In this document: one piece after another, positions 11,017 through 21,495 of the stretch
Layout: the number at the start of each line of letters is the position of its first letter
How positions within the stretch are numbered: position 1 is the stretch's first letter
Source: Silene noctiflora
Lineage: Eukaryota > Streptophyta > Magnoliopsida > Caryophyllales > Caryophyllaceae
Length of the DNA stretch: 41,577 nucleotides
Reading direction: 5' to 3'
Assembly (NCBI GenBank): GCA_009801015.1
Contig: VHZZ01000475.1
Span: 90,484 to 132,060, forward strand
Made by a program: the position numbers and the translations under genes
The notes under the pieces: model-generated
The model's database searches: none
Seen by the model: only the letters and a program-made list of their open reading frames with translations
What the model was told of the DNA's origin: nothing

Positions 11017-11404
11017 GGGTAAGATTATTGGTAGTCTTGAGATAAGAATTTGGTAAATCTTAAGACAAAACTCATTCAAAACTACCAATAATCTACTCAA
11101 GTCTTAACAAAGTCTTAAGTTGAATCTTAGAAACCAAGACTCAAAAACTTTTGTAGAGTCTTGACCCCACCTTTTATAATAGCAACCAATAAATTACCGC
11201 CACGTGTTAAAGTATTATTGTTTTTTTTTTTTATCAAAAAACCCATAAAGAAAGTGTAGTGGAAAAGTAGAGTGAGCTAAGTCTGGCGATAATGTATAAA
11301 GTCTGAGCTGAGTCTGAATAATAAAAAAATAATTAAAATTAGTGGAAAGTTGATGTGGCAGAGTCTTAAAGACTTTTGAGAGTCAGCAACGGATAATCTT
11401 ACCT
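11017..11404. mobile_element. Tourist-like (PIF/Harbinger) MITE
   Basis: 388 bp bounded by TTA duplications (11014-11016 and 11405-11407). The left end GGGTAAGATTATTGGTAG matches the inverted right end AGGTAAGATTATCCGTTG. The interior has repeated GTCTTAAG/AGTCTTGA motifs and no coding. Confidence 0.7.
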
Positions 11405-11407
11405 TTA

Positions 11408-11804
11408 GCTATGACCGGTCCTTTTTTTCACCATGGTAGTGAAGTGAAAGTGTCTACGAGCTTATGACCGATATGAATGTTTATTTTTACATACAGACAT
11501 TATCCTTAAATATAAGTTGATAATAACATATTCGAAAGTGACCTGAACAAGACTTAATGCCACCCAACCCGATCCAAACCGAACTAATAAAACCCGAAAA
11601 TGACTTAGTCCGAACCCGATCCGGTTGAACCGTTTCCCACGTCTAACTTTTTCATTAAAACAGATCCAAATAGTTAAATACTACCATTTAATGATAGTCA
11701 AACAAACTTTGACCCCATTTTTATAAAAATTGGACATATTCCTGTTAAATAAGAATTTATATTTTTTAATTTAACGGAGTATTACGTATAATTATCATCG
11801 CTTC
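11408..11804. other. Intergenic
   Basis: No gene. 11535-11640 is a degenerate stretch rich in CCCGA/CCGAACC motifs, resembling sequences at 19260-19560 and 25640-25870; probably old transposon debris. Confidence 0.35.
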
Positions 11805-13383
11805 CCGTTTTAATCACCCCAAAAAATGTCTCTTACGCCACGAGGGTATGAGACCGTCATTTTATTAGTTAAAACATTTTTTTGCTATTAATATACTAGT
11901 GGCTTTACATTAAAAAAAAAAAAAAAAAGAAAGAAAGAAAGAGTGACTCAATTTATAAAACGGTTTTATACAATAATTATCGCCTTTGTTTTGTAATAAC
12001 CGCTGCTCTCCCCATTTTGAGCGCGGAATTGGGTTGTCTTCTTACCGTCTAAAAGCTTCACTGCTGGACTGCTGGGTTTCACCTTTTTCCACAGTCGCTG
12101 AATTTTGGGTAAAAACTCGTCTATTTTCTTTCTTTTTACTATTGTTATGGAGTTCTGGTAGTACCAAAATGTCATGTTGCTTGATTTATAGCTGTTTTCG
12201 TTTGGGACGTAAGGTTTTGTATAAGTCTTGTATGAGACGGTTTCATGATATCGTAGAACTGGCCCATATAATTGGGTTTCATTTATGTCTTTAGTTATAG
12301 ATGGCCTTATTAAATTGTAGTGTTAGTGTTAAATGTTCAAATTATTGTCGATTGATCCTTTCGTATAGTTGTTGTTATTAGAAAAATCGAACTTTGATTC
12401 CGATTAATAATACAACGGTGTTTCTATTTTAGGAATTTTGAGTTAAGAAACAATGGGTTTTGATCAAAGAAAGTGCAGTGTTTGTTCGGGGTCGCAAGAG
12501 ACCAAGAAAACAGACCGTATCAGCAATTTACCTAATGAAATTCGAGGCCATATTCTGTCTTTTCTTCCCACAAAATACGCCGTGGCTACCAGTATTCTCT
12601 CGTCTAGGTGGAAGGACCTGTACCAACTTACGACTAATCTTGATTTCGATGATTCTTTGTCCATTCGCCCTCAATTCCGTTTGGGTACTCCAGACAGAAG
12701 TAGTTGTTTTAGGAAATTTGTGGATCGGGTATTGGATCAGTGCAAGAAGTCACAAATTATAAGGTTCAGGCTGAAATGTACGAAACATGTCAAGTATGAC
12801 CTAGTTACTAATTGGATTTATGTTGCCTTATCCTAGTATAAGGTCCCTGAACTCGAGTTATCTGTCAAATTGGGTGTCCCTTTTGACCTGCAAGGGCTGC
12901 AACTTCCTGAAGTGGCTCGTTGGAATTTAAAGGTTTTGAAGTTGGATTGCAACTTTATCCTGCGTGTTCCGAAATTGGCAACATTTCAATGTTTGAAAGT
13001 GCTGTTTTTCAAACAAGTCAAATTCCCGCGTGGTAGCTCAATTCCTTTTTCTTCCAATGGTGAATGTCGTAAGTATGGCCTCAATGGGATTTTGTCTGGT
13101 TGCCCATTGCTCGAGGAATTGGCAATAATAGGATGTGATTGGAATAGATCCGATCTTTTTTTTTCTCTAATCCTTTACTTAAAAAGTTGACACTAGATGT
13201 CGGAATAGGTGGAGTTCTTGACCAACTTACTGGTTCTTCGATTCATTTTAATCTACCGAGCTTGGTTTATCTGAAGTATATCGAAAGCTTACCAGAGCAG
13301 TATTTTATCAGCAACTTAGACTCTGTGGTTGATGCTCATTTTGAAGTTGGTTTTAATGATGAAGAATTCGAGGATCAACAATC
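11805..13383 (+). pseudogene. F-box/LRR pseudogene B, tandem duplicate of gene A
   Basis: A long match to the gene A region (about 7025-8870) starts in the promoter (GAGACCGTCATTTTATTAG), includes the leader exon and its GGTAAAA donor, and continues from ATG 12453. The F-box is intact (DRISNLPNEIRGHILSFLPT). Damage relative to A: an in-frame TAG at 12834-12836 where A has TAC TTG, and a frameshift in the T-run near 13160. The gene stops at about 13383, so the tail of exon 1 and the FBD exons are missing, replaced by a retroelement fragment. The first 127 codons could still give a truncated F-box-only product. Confidence 0.85.
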
Positions 13384-13942
13384 CTGCAACGCAGCCTTGA
13401 GTTTTTCAGATGAGGATTTGCTTCTTGGATCCAAGCCTCATAACAGGCCACTTTATGTCTCTGGCTACATCGGGGGGCAAAAAGTCAAACGCATCTTGAT
13501 AGATGGAGGCTCAGGAGTCAATCTCATGCCAAAAGCTACCATGATTGAATTAGGGATCACGATGGATGAACTCTCCAGTAGTCGAACGGTGATTCATGGT
13601 TTCAACTTGAATGGGGAGCGCGCAGTAGGCATGATCCGCGTAAACCTTAGCATGGGTGATCTTTCTTCTGACACATTGTTCCATGTCATTGAAGGCAAGA
13701 CATCATTCAAATTGTTGTTGGGACGACCTTGGAAGCACGAGGATGGAGTCGTCGCATCAACCCTCCATCAATGCTTGAAGTATTATCGTGGGGGTGAAAG
13801 AAAAATAGATGGTGATGCCAAACCTTTCTCTAAGGTTGATTCTTTCTTTGCCGATGCAAAATTCTTTGAAGAAAATGGTACTTCCAGCGAGTTCACGGGT
13901 CATACTCAATATTCTTTTCAATCCGACGAGTGCCTTTTCTAG
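13187..13942 (+). other. Continuous chimeric ORF: F-box LRR tail plus retroelement protease
   Basis: One uninterrupted 251-codon frame. Its first ~65 codons are the LRR segment of F-box pseudogene B (TLDVGIGGVLDQL, then LPSLVYLKY). The rest comes from the retroelement fragment described separately. No promoter or start context specific to this ORF is seen. It lies downstream of both breaks in gene B, so translation as part of the F-box frame is not expected. Probably a chance product of the insertion. Confidence 0.6.
13384..13925 (+). mobile_element. Ty3/gypsy LTR-retrotransposon fossil, protease region only
   Basis: The encoded sequence resembles the retropepsin (aspartic protease) region of plant Ty3/gypsy elements, probably of the Tat/Athila type (DEDLLLGSKPHNRPL, then ILIDGGSGVNLMP, later LLLGRPW). 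Only this part of the pol region is present. I see no LTRs, gag, reverse transcriptase, RNase H or integrase nearby. It is a broken relic inserted in, or recombined with, F-box pseudogene B. The right boundary with the FAR1 fragment is uncertain by about 30 bp. Confidence 0.75.
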
Positions 13943-14361
13943 TACCAAATCCCGTTGCTTGAGCATGTCTATTGTACACAGTGAGTAAGTATTCCCACTT
14001 TGTAGACTTCAATCCGACAAGAGAACCAGACGCATCAAAATCTGAAAAAAAAAAAAATTTGTTTTGAGTAATATAGACTGAGTGGTAACTTATCAACAAA
14101 TAACGGTCACAATGTATATAGGATGGGGGACACGAATTATATGGGACAATATTAGGGTTACAGAAACTGTTCATTACCTTCTTTGAGAGAATGAATTGAT
14201 NCGTCGTTCAAAATAATAGAACCAATTTCGTCTCCGACATTGTCTTCAACGTGATTACCTCCTTCGTCTACAGATGGGCTAACAACATCGTCATTATGGG
14301 GTGTAAATATTGTATCATCATTGTCTACCACACAAATGCGATTATTGATCATTTTACACAA
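13925..14361 (-). pseudogene. FAR1/FHY3-type DNA-binding domain fragment
   Basis: Minus strand. Exon 1 (14361 or 14352 down to 14178) encodes an acidic N-terminus (DNDDTIFTPHNDDVVSPSVD). It ends GAAG|GTAATG, and exon 2 starts at 14041 after a T-rich tract and CAG; the phases join. Exon 2 has the start of a FAR1 domain (SLVGLKSTKWEYLLTVYNRH, then GFGTRKGTRR). FAR1 proteins are transcription factors derived from Mutator transposases, and the domain also occurs in MULE transposases. The frame ends within the junction with the retroelement fragment, so the zinc-binding and transposase-like parts are absent. There is one ambiguous base (N) at about 14201. Confidence 0.65.
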
Positions 14362-15350
14362 AGAAAATATAATTTGATGAGAAAGAGATATTAACAGAGG
14401 CAGAAGAAAGGCTAATTGATTATGTTATGATTAGAAAAAAATGGAGAAGTGGTTTAACGTGGGAAATGAAAAAGAGAATATTGTAAATTAAGGTAGGTGG
14501 ATTGTTTAGTGGCTAATATTTAGGAAACTGTTTTTTTTTTTTAATTAAACACATGCCTAATTCAACCAACCCATTTACTTGCTATTTGGGTTTAAATCCG
14601 AGTCCGTTTCACTATTGTCTTGTTTACTACCGTTATAAACAAGAATTAGCGTTTATATTTAATTTAGTTTTGGTATTTATTTAAATTGTGTAGTTTTTTG
14701 TATTGCTACTCATTTGTAACGCTTATTTATTAGTTACCTTATATGTTTCCATTCAAATTTTTTACGTTTTTCTTATTTAAAGGATCTTTTTTCTTTATGT
14801 CAAAAGAAACATAAAAAATAGATCGCAACAAAAAGAGTAACAAATGATGCTTTTCCAGTTAAAGATCTTCTCTGATTAAATCCATTGTCACGTATAGTTT
14901 TTCATTTGCGTATTTATCATTCACTATAATCAATATTTTGACTCATCAAATATTCAAAACGAGCATCCATCAATAGTTGAAAAAAAGAAGGATATGAATT
15001 TTAATGACAGTGGAACAAGTAATATTTATCTAAATTTAACATTAAACTATGTTATTTTATATCTTTCATATATTTAACAGAATTACCGGTCTAAACAAAA
15101 CACTTATATCTAAATCATCTCTTATATCTTCATCTATTGTAAATGAGTCGCCATTGGGTTATCTTCACCTATTGTAAATGAGTCGCCATTAGGTTGTGAA
15201 TAGATTTATTTAGGATAAATTTATTTACCGTGTTTTTAAATTTACGCAATATTGAGAAGCCATTATCTTAAAAAAGGGCATGAAATCTAGTTATTTATTT
15301 ACCCGTCTTAAAAAAGGTCGTAGCACAAAAGGTACATTCTTCAAGTTTAG
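14362..15350. other. Intergenic, AT-rich
   Basis: No gene. It has a near-perfect short direct repeat at about 15130-15195 (CATCTATTGTAAATGAGTCG, then CACCTATTGTAAATGAGTCG). The left part may contain the promoter of the FAR1 fragment. Confidence 0.4.
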
Positions 15351-15359
15351 TGAAAACAG

Positions 15360-15439
15360 TAAAACCCAACTCTACCCTTTGCCAATTCCCAGTTTCCCAC
15401 CATCAAACCCTAATTCCCAAATCGATTTCAATTCTTCAG
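15360..15439 (+). promoter_or_regulatory. Probable 5'-UTR exon of F-box gene C
   Basis: A CT/CA-rich leader (AACCCAACTCTACCCTTTGC, then AACCCTAATTCCCAAATCG) ends ATTCTTCAG|GTATATTC at 15439, a typical plant leader exon and donor. The matching acceptor is not certain; TTGCTATATTGCTATAG|AGC at 16241 is a good candidate, 55 bp before the ATG. Confidence 0.45.
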
Positions 15440-16295
15440 GTATATTCATACTTCTTTAATCTTTACGTTTGCTTTATTTATTCTCATCTTTACCTAATAT
15501 CGCCATTATTTTGATTAATTTATGTTATGCTTTGTGTTCTAAGTTTCTCATGTTCTCAAAGATCAAAATTTAATTGAATTCATTGATTATTGATTGTTTA
15601 AGCCGACAATTTTATTTTGGTAGTTAATTAATCGACGAATTCATAGTTGATGGTGAATTGTTGGATGCAATTTGGAAAATGATGGAAGAATTATGCAAAT
15701 AATCTTTTAGAAATGGGGGAGATAGAGGTAGAATGGTAGGCTGATGGAAATCTCTAGTTCATTGTCGAGTTTTCGATTTTGAAATTCCGCATTTGGGTAC
15801 ATTTTACAAGAAATATTGGATAATTGAATGGGTTATACCGTATATGGAGTAGTGGTTAAGATTCAGTAATGGGGGATCGTTATTGGAACATATCGCGAAA
15901 AAAGTATAATTTTATGTAAGGAATCCTGATGTGAATTTTCGGACTATCGTCTTTATAGGGCAAATTAGAGTAAGATTTATACCATCATAAGTTATACAGT
16001 ATCAGTGAAAAATACAACAATACGGTTTTGGGTGTTCATTGGTTAAATGTATACAACCGTCTGATATATTCATATAAGTGAAATCTCTTTCGGTTAAATT
16101 TGATGACAACTTGAGTAGAATAACACTTTGTTGATTGTGATGATTCTATTATTAACAAGTGGACAATGTAAACTCTTCCATTTGCAAAAGCAGCTTGCAT
16201 TCCGTGGACTAGAAGATACAACCTTGCTATATTGCTATAGAGCTGCTAGTTTAGTGTCTCAACATCCGGGCCAAAAGCAAGAGCCAAACAGCGAA

Positions 16296-17931
16296 ATGCC
16301 TAATGATAGAATTAGCAGTCTTCCTGATGACTTATTAATAAACATACTCAAATTCCTGCCCACCAAGTATGCCTTCATTACCAGTATTTTGTCGAGGAGG
16401 TGGAGCTATCTCTTTAAAGAGGCTACTCATCTGGATTTAGATGATTCACTTCTATTTAACAGCCTCAGTGCCTTTAATTATGAAAAGAGTTGTGTTTCGT
16501 TTAGAGATTTTGTCTTCAAAATGCTAGACTGCTTGAAGTTGTCAAACCTAATAAGCTTTCGCATCAAATGTTCTGCAGAGTGTGCGCAACGGTTGTGTAA
16601 AAGTATCCATATTTGGTTGGATGCCATTTTAAGTCACGGAATCCAGGAAATTGATCTCTGCTTTGCTAATTATGTTGCGTTGCCAGATTCTATCTTCACT
16701 TGCCAAACATTGTGTATTCTCAAGTTGAACATTAGTTTTGATGCTTTTCCTGACAGAGTGTGTTTGCCATGTCTTAAGATCTTGCACCTGAATTTATTCT
16801 GGGTTTTTGATGCGCAATGTATAAGTCGGATTTTCTCAGGATGTCCTTTACTCCAAGAACTTTATATGGAATTGCCTAGTTGGTATCAAGGTGGTCAGCT
16901 GTCCATTTCCGTGCCATCCCTTAGAAAACTGAAGCTAGTCAGAGGGATATATTGTGGCTGTAATCCTATGGCCATTGTTGCCATTGTTGCTCCATTGTTG
17001 CAGTGTTTCCAGTATACTGACAAATTAGCCGAACATTACTCCATCAAGACATCAAATTATTTGGTGGAAGCCCATTTAGACACTTCCGGAGACTTTGACA
17101 ATTTTGTGGATCTGTCAGCTGTATCTAATTCCGCATGTGTTCTAGTTCAAGGGGTCTCAAATGTCAAGCACTTGTTCTTGTCAGCTCATTGCATCGAGGT
17201 ATTTCTTTTGCCAATGAGCTTTGTATGAGGCTCTCTCACATATGTACCGGCCAAGTCCTTGTGTATTCGTCACTTAATTATGATTTTAATTTTTAACCAT
17301 ATCATTCAAGTTTTTGTGCTTGTTTGCATCTATGTCCATATCCAAACTTTTATTCTCACTCGGAGTTGGCTTTTTTGTTTCATGAAGGCGCTGACTTTGG
17401 TTAAACATGAGTTGCCTGTTCTGCAAAATTTAACTAAATTGAAGATAGGCTGTTCTAAAAATCCACATTTGACATTGCTGGGGTTGCTCGAAAGTGCACC
17501 TAATCTGGAAGAGCTTATCTTTCGGAGGTCAGTAACTTAACCCCACACTCTGAGTGCTTTCTACTTTCTACTGAATACATGCATACATCTGTAATTTCCG
17601 ACTCTTCGGCAATCCTTGTTATCTCCTCTAGGGCCTTTTTCGTGTTGGCTTTAAGGATAAAGAAACGGTGCAGCAAGATTATTGGGGAAGAGGTCAAGTT
17701 GTTCCTCCTTGTTTGAAAACTCACCTTAAGATCATTGAGATAGAGCATTTTCTAGGCTTGAAAGAGGAACTAAGAATAGTCGAGTATTTTCTTAGCAACG
17801 GCCTTGTTCTAGAGCAACTGATCATTCAGAAATGGATGGGAAGAAAAGCGAAGTTTAAAGTGAGGAAGCAGTTGAAGAGGTTGGCAAAGCGCTGGAAGAA
17901 ATGTGTAAATTCTAAAGAGCTATTTCTTTGA
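16296..17931 (+). CDS. F-box/LRR/FBD protein, gene C
   Basis: Predicted SCF substrate receptor. ATG 16296 is chosen because the F-box follows at once (DRISSLPDDLLINILKFLPT, then SILSRRW). An in-frame ATG at 16128 gives 56 unrelated residues and probably lies in the leader intron. Exon 1 ends 17198 (GAG|GTATTT), exon 2 starts 17388 (TGAAG|GCG) and exon 3 is 17632-17931 (CTCTAG|GGC). LRR motifs: GCPLLQELYME, SVPSLRKLKLV. The FBD part has VVPPCLKTHLKIIEI and IVEYFLSNGLVLEQLII. Oddity: compared with copy C', exon 2 lacks one T near 17521, so the ancestral donor (GGAG|GTCAGT) would shift frame. A donor 4 nt further (GGTCA|GTAACT, exon end 17531) restores phase, giving 448 aa. Whether that donor is used decides if the gene is functional. 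Confidence 0.75.
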
Positions 17932-18184
17932 TAATTGTTCAGGACTTCTTGGCATGTGTAATCACAAGTTAAATGTCCTCAAATTGGTTACATATGTAAA
18001 TATGAATTGGAGCTGTTTGTAGACACTTTTACATGAGAGACTACAGGCTTGTACTACAACAATATCAATATATTCTGGTGCTTTAAGGGTTCTGGCAAAT
18101 TGCGAGTTAAGCGGAGGTTTCCATTCATTTTCATCCAAAAGTCTTGGATCTCAATCCATTCATTTTCAACAATATCAATATAAT

Positions 18185-19004
18185 TTGGTCGAAGCCTATC
18201 TAGACAGTCATAAAATATGGCAATTTTGATGTTTCAACTATATCTCAGACCGCTACACGTGATCTTATTCAAGGGGTTTCAAACGTCAAGTGCTTGTTCT
18301 TGTCAGCTGATTCCATTGAGGTAATTCTTTGCTTATGTGCTTTGTATGAGACGATATCACACATGAGACCAACTCAAGTCCTTCGGAGTTGGCTAATTAA
18401 TTTGTAACTGTCTAACTGACGCTTATCTTTCTGGTTTCATGAAGGCACTGACTTTGGTTAAAGATGAGTTGCCTATTCTACGTAATTCAACTACATTGAA
18501 GATAGGCTATTCTACAAATCCGCATTTTACACTGCTAAGATTGCTCTGAAGTGCACCTAATCTGGAAGAGCTTATCTTTTCGGAGGTCAGTTCCCGCACT
18601 CTACCCTGAGTACTTTCTAGTTTATGCAATCTATAATTCCGACATTTGACAATCGTTGTTTTGTTCTCTAGGGCCTATTTCATGCTGGCTTCAAGGATAG
18701 AGCATTTTCTAGAGCATTTTCGTCTTGTTTAAAAACGGTGCAGCAAGATTATTGGGGAAGAGGTCGAGTTGTTCCGTCTTGTTTAAAAACTCACCTTAAG
18801 GTCACTGAGATAGAGCATTTTCTAGGCTTGAAAGAGGAACTAAGAATAGTCGAGTATTTTCTCAGCAACGGCGATGTTCTGGAACAGCTGATTATACAGA
18901 AATGGGTGGGAAGGAAAGGGAAGTTTAAAATCAGGAAGCAGTTGAAGAGGCTGGCAAAGCGCTGGAATAAAACTGTAAATTTTGACGAGTTATTTCCTTT
19001 TTAA
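18185..19004 (+). pseudogene. F-box/FBD pseudogene C', 5'-truncated duplicate of gene C
   Basis: It matches gene C from the last ~120 bp of exon 1 (GGTCGAAGCCTATCTAGACA onward) through the stop in exon 3, with introns in the same positions (GAG|GTAATT..ATGAAG|GCA; GGAG|GTCAG..CTCTAG|GGC). The F-box and most LRRs are missing. Exon 2 carries a TGA where C reads GAA (TTGCTC-TGA-AGTGCA). Exon 3 contains extra short duplicated pieces (AGAGCATTTTCTAG and CGTCTTGTTTAAAAAC, each twice). The final 88 codons (from 18738) remain open and keep the FBD core IVEYFLSNGDVLEQLII. It retains the unshifted donor, so it is the useful outgroup for the change in gene C. Confidence 0.8.
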
Positions 19005-19684
19005 CTGTTCTTGCATGTGTAATCTCATGTTAAATGTCCTGGAATTGTAACGTATGTAACGGATTAGAGGTGTTTGTGGACATTTCTACATGAATTCGTC
19101 ATGTCAATTAAGTTCAGTTTAATTCGGATAATTTCACCCAAGCCGTTTTGTGTTTGAAAGAATTCTATGCCCGGTTAGATCATTTTTTGTTTCAGTTTAT
19201 TTTTAGGTGGGTGGTTATAATTTATTTAGGGATAATAGGTGTGTGATGATATATATTTGAGTCGGATGAATGAGAGTCGAGTCAATTTAGATCACAAGCC
19301 AATTTGAGATCTTTTATTCGGGTCTAGGTTAAGTGAGTTCGATAACACGAGTTGACCCGACAAAACTTAACCCGACACCCGAACCGAGGACCTAAACTTG
19401 ACTCAAACACGAATTGAATTGAACTCGGATGTTATAAACTGACTCTTATTTCTAAATAACTTGAGAATGATCCAAACCCAAATTAACCCGTTGCGGCCCA
19501 AATTTTATTGAACCTGAAAATAATCCAACCCGAACAGAGCCAACCCAAATCCGACCCAATTAACTCATTTGTAGGAATCTCTGGAGTGAGTTAATTGGGG
19601 GCTAAGATGAAATCAATAAATCTCTCATGAGATGGATATATTCGTTTTAAGATAAGACAAGTTAAATATATGACAGCTGTATAG
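19005..19684. other. Intergenic
   Basis: 3' flank of C' followed by a degenerate CCCGA/GACCCGAC-rich stretch (19260-19560) of probable transposon origin. No gene. Confidence 0.35.
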
Positions 19685-19693
19685 ATAAAAGAC

Positions 19694-19891
19694 GTGTCCG
19701 TCTTGCTTAAGACGGCCACTATCCGTCTTAACCTTACGACGGATAGTGGCCCTCTCACACACTTGCAAGTGAAAGGCGAGTGGGACTATCCATTTTCCAT
19801 CCACTTGCCTCCCCCACTTGCAAGTGTGTGAGAGGCAACTATCCGTCTTAAGGTTAAGACGGATAGTTGCCGTCTTAAATAAGAATTGTTG
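19694..19891. mobile_element. Mutator-type MITE (family 1)
   Basis: 198 bp with long inverted repeats built from CTTAAGACGG-CACTATCCGTCTTAA and CCTCTCACACACTTGCAAGTG, mirrored on the right. Flanked by the 9-bp duplication ATAAAAGAC (19685-19693, 19892-19900). No coding. Confidence 0.8.
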
Positions 19892-20063
19892 ATAAAAGAC
19901 ATGTCTTTTGTTAATGTCTATGTATTTTGTTTTTATCTTATCTATAAAAGTGATACCTATTAATCTGTTTTAAACTTAAACGGATATTTCCGTCGTAAAT
20001 GAAAATAATGATAGACATTAGACATTGCGTAAACGATAAAAAGTGATGAGTTGGAAGGGCAGG

Positions 20064-20069
20064 CACGTG
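20064..20069. promoter_or_regulatory. G-box upstream of gene D
   Basis: CACGTG palindrome within GGCACGTGGC, with TGACG-type sites nearby (GATGACGTGA about 20091-20100), just upstream of the probable transcribed leader of gene D. Such elements bind bZIP/bHLH factors; use here is inferred. Confidence 0.4.
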
Positions 20070-20099
20070 GCTCAAAGACGGCGAAACTGTGATGACGTG

Positions 20100-20291
20100 A
20101 TTGATAGTTGATACTGCATACTTCCTTCTTCAATCAATCAATGTAAAAACCTTCCATCTTTCACATCATTTTTTTTACTACACTCCTCTTCACTTTTTCT
20201 ACCCTTTCTTAACCTTTTTACCTTTTTCACTCTCATCTCTTTTTTTAAAATTCCTATTGCAGTCAACTGTAAAGATATTCAAGAACCTCAG
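20100..20291 (+). promoter_or_regulatory. 5'-UTR exon of gene D
   Basis: A very CT-rich leader ends AACCTCAG|GTAACA at 20291. The acceptor TTGATTTCAG at 21493 lies 2 nt before the chosen ATG of gene D, giving a 1.2 kb leader intron that contains three MITEs. Confidence 0.55.
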
Positions 20292-20628
20292 GTAACAACT
20301 TTATTTATAACTGCTTCTTTGTTCTTTTCCGCACTTTTTTCTATCTTTTTTCGTTACTAATTCTTCTATGAGACGGTCTAAGTTCGGATGACTACTTTTC
20401 TAATTTTGTTAGTGTTTAGTGTATTGTACACGGTAGACATGTCACAATATCAACTTGAGACACGAGACGGTCTCACTTAAGACTTACCCCGTTTTGTTTC
20501 ATTTTTCGTTTTAATTTCAACTAATCGTCCATGTTACCTCCGTCTTAATTCGTTGGCTAAGAAATGATGAACTTTTAACATATGTAGTAAATAATCATCT
20601 TATTTCGGGAATCCGCTTAATTGAAAAA

Positions 20629-20776
20629 CAGGAGGTCTCGTGAGAGACCGTCACTCACTAATTTAGTGAGAGACGTAATAAGAAAATAGAAAAAGCAGTG
20701 GGTCTCTCACCTCATCATGTGGGAGTCTCTCAATAACGCTCATCATGTGAGAGGTCGTCTCTCAGAAGTTTTTGTG
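20629..20776. mobile_element. Small Mutator-type MITE
   Basis: 148 bp with ends rich in GAGAGACC / GGTCGTCTCTC, flanked by the exact 9-bp duplication ATTGAAAAA (20620-20628, 20777-20785). Lies in the leader intron of gene D. Confidence 0.7.
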
Positions 20777-20988
20777 ATTGAAAAATTAAGGCTTGTTTGG
20801 TTGCGCTATTTTTTTGTTGCAAAATGTAAAAATTCGATCTTCCTAGGAATTCCAATGCCTATATGATGGAGGAAATGGATTATCTACTTCCCTGGGTAAT
20901 TGGCAACATGTGAATTAAATTCTTATATTGGCAACCAAACAATTCGCTCAATTATTATCATGAATTTTATGGCGGAACTATATTCCTA

Positions 20989-21075
20989 CTCCTTCTGTCC
21001 TAGTGAATAGTTTACGTTTTGCTTTATTTCGTGAGGTGAAAATTAAGCAAATGTAAACTATTCACTAACCAAATG
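20989..21075. mobile_element. Stowaway-like MITE, right end eroded
   Basis: The left end CTCCTTCTGTCCTAGTGAAT follows TA. Internal TGAATAGTTTACG is inverted as GTAAACTATTCA near the right side, but the terminal CTCC inverse is missing. Confidence 0.55.
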
Positions 21076-21140
21076 GATTATCTATATTCTATGGACTAAT
21101 TTCTATGATCCACAAAAGTTGTAGTGTTTACAATTATATA

Positions 21141-21358
21141 CTCACTCTGTCCCGGTCATTTGTCGGTCATTTGTTGTACTATTTCATTTGGGGGTGTCCG
21201 AGTCAATTGTTGTCCTTTCTATTTTAGGATTGCATTTGATTAGCAATTTGATCATTTATACTCAATTTGGTCCACTTGTCGTCTTTTGATTCACCCCTCC
21301 TCTTTCGTTGGTCTTTGTGCGAAAATCAAATGACAACAATTGACCGGGACGGAAGGAG
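21141..21358. mobile_element. Stowaway MITE
   Basis: 218 bp, TA on both sides (21139-21140, 21359-21360). The left terminus CTCACTCTGTCCCGGTCA matches the inverted right TGACCGGGACGGAAGGAG. In the leader intron of gene D. Confidence 0.8.
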
Positions 21359-21495
21359 TATACAAGTGTATATTTCTATGGTATGGAACTCTCGTACTGA
21401 GTAATTGTAATCTTGCTTATGGGATTGATTAGGTAATTATCATTGAATTGATGAGATACTACAATAGGTGATTGGCTTATTCTTTGATTTCAGTG

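Noticed and set aside
13757-13966. Minus-strand open frame antisense to the retroelement fragment
   Set aside because: Shadow frame across the junction of two unrelated fragments.
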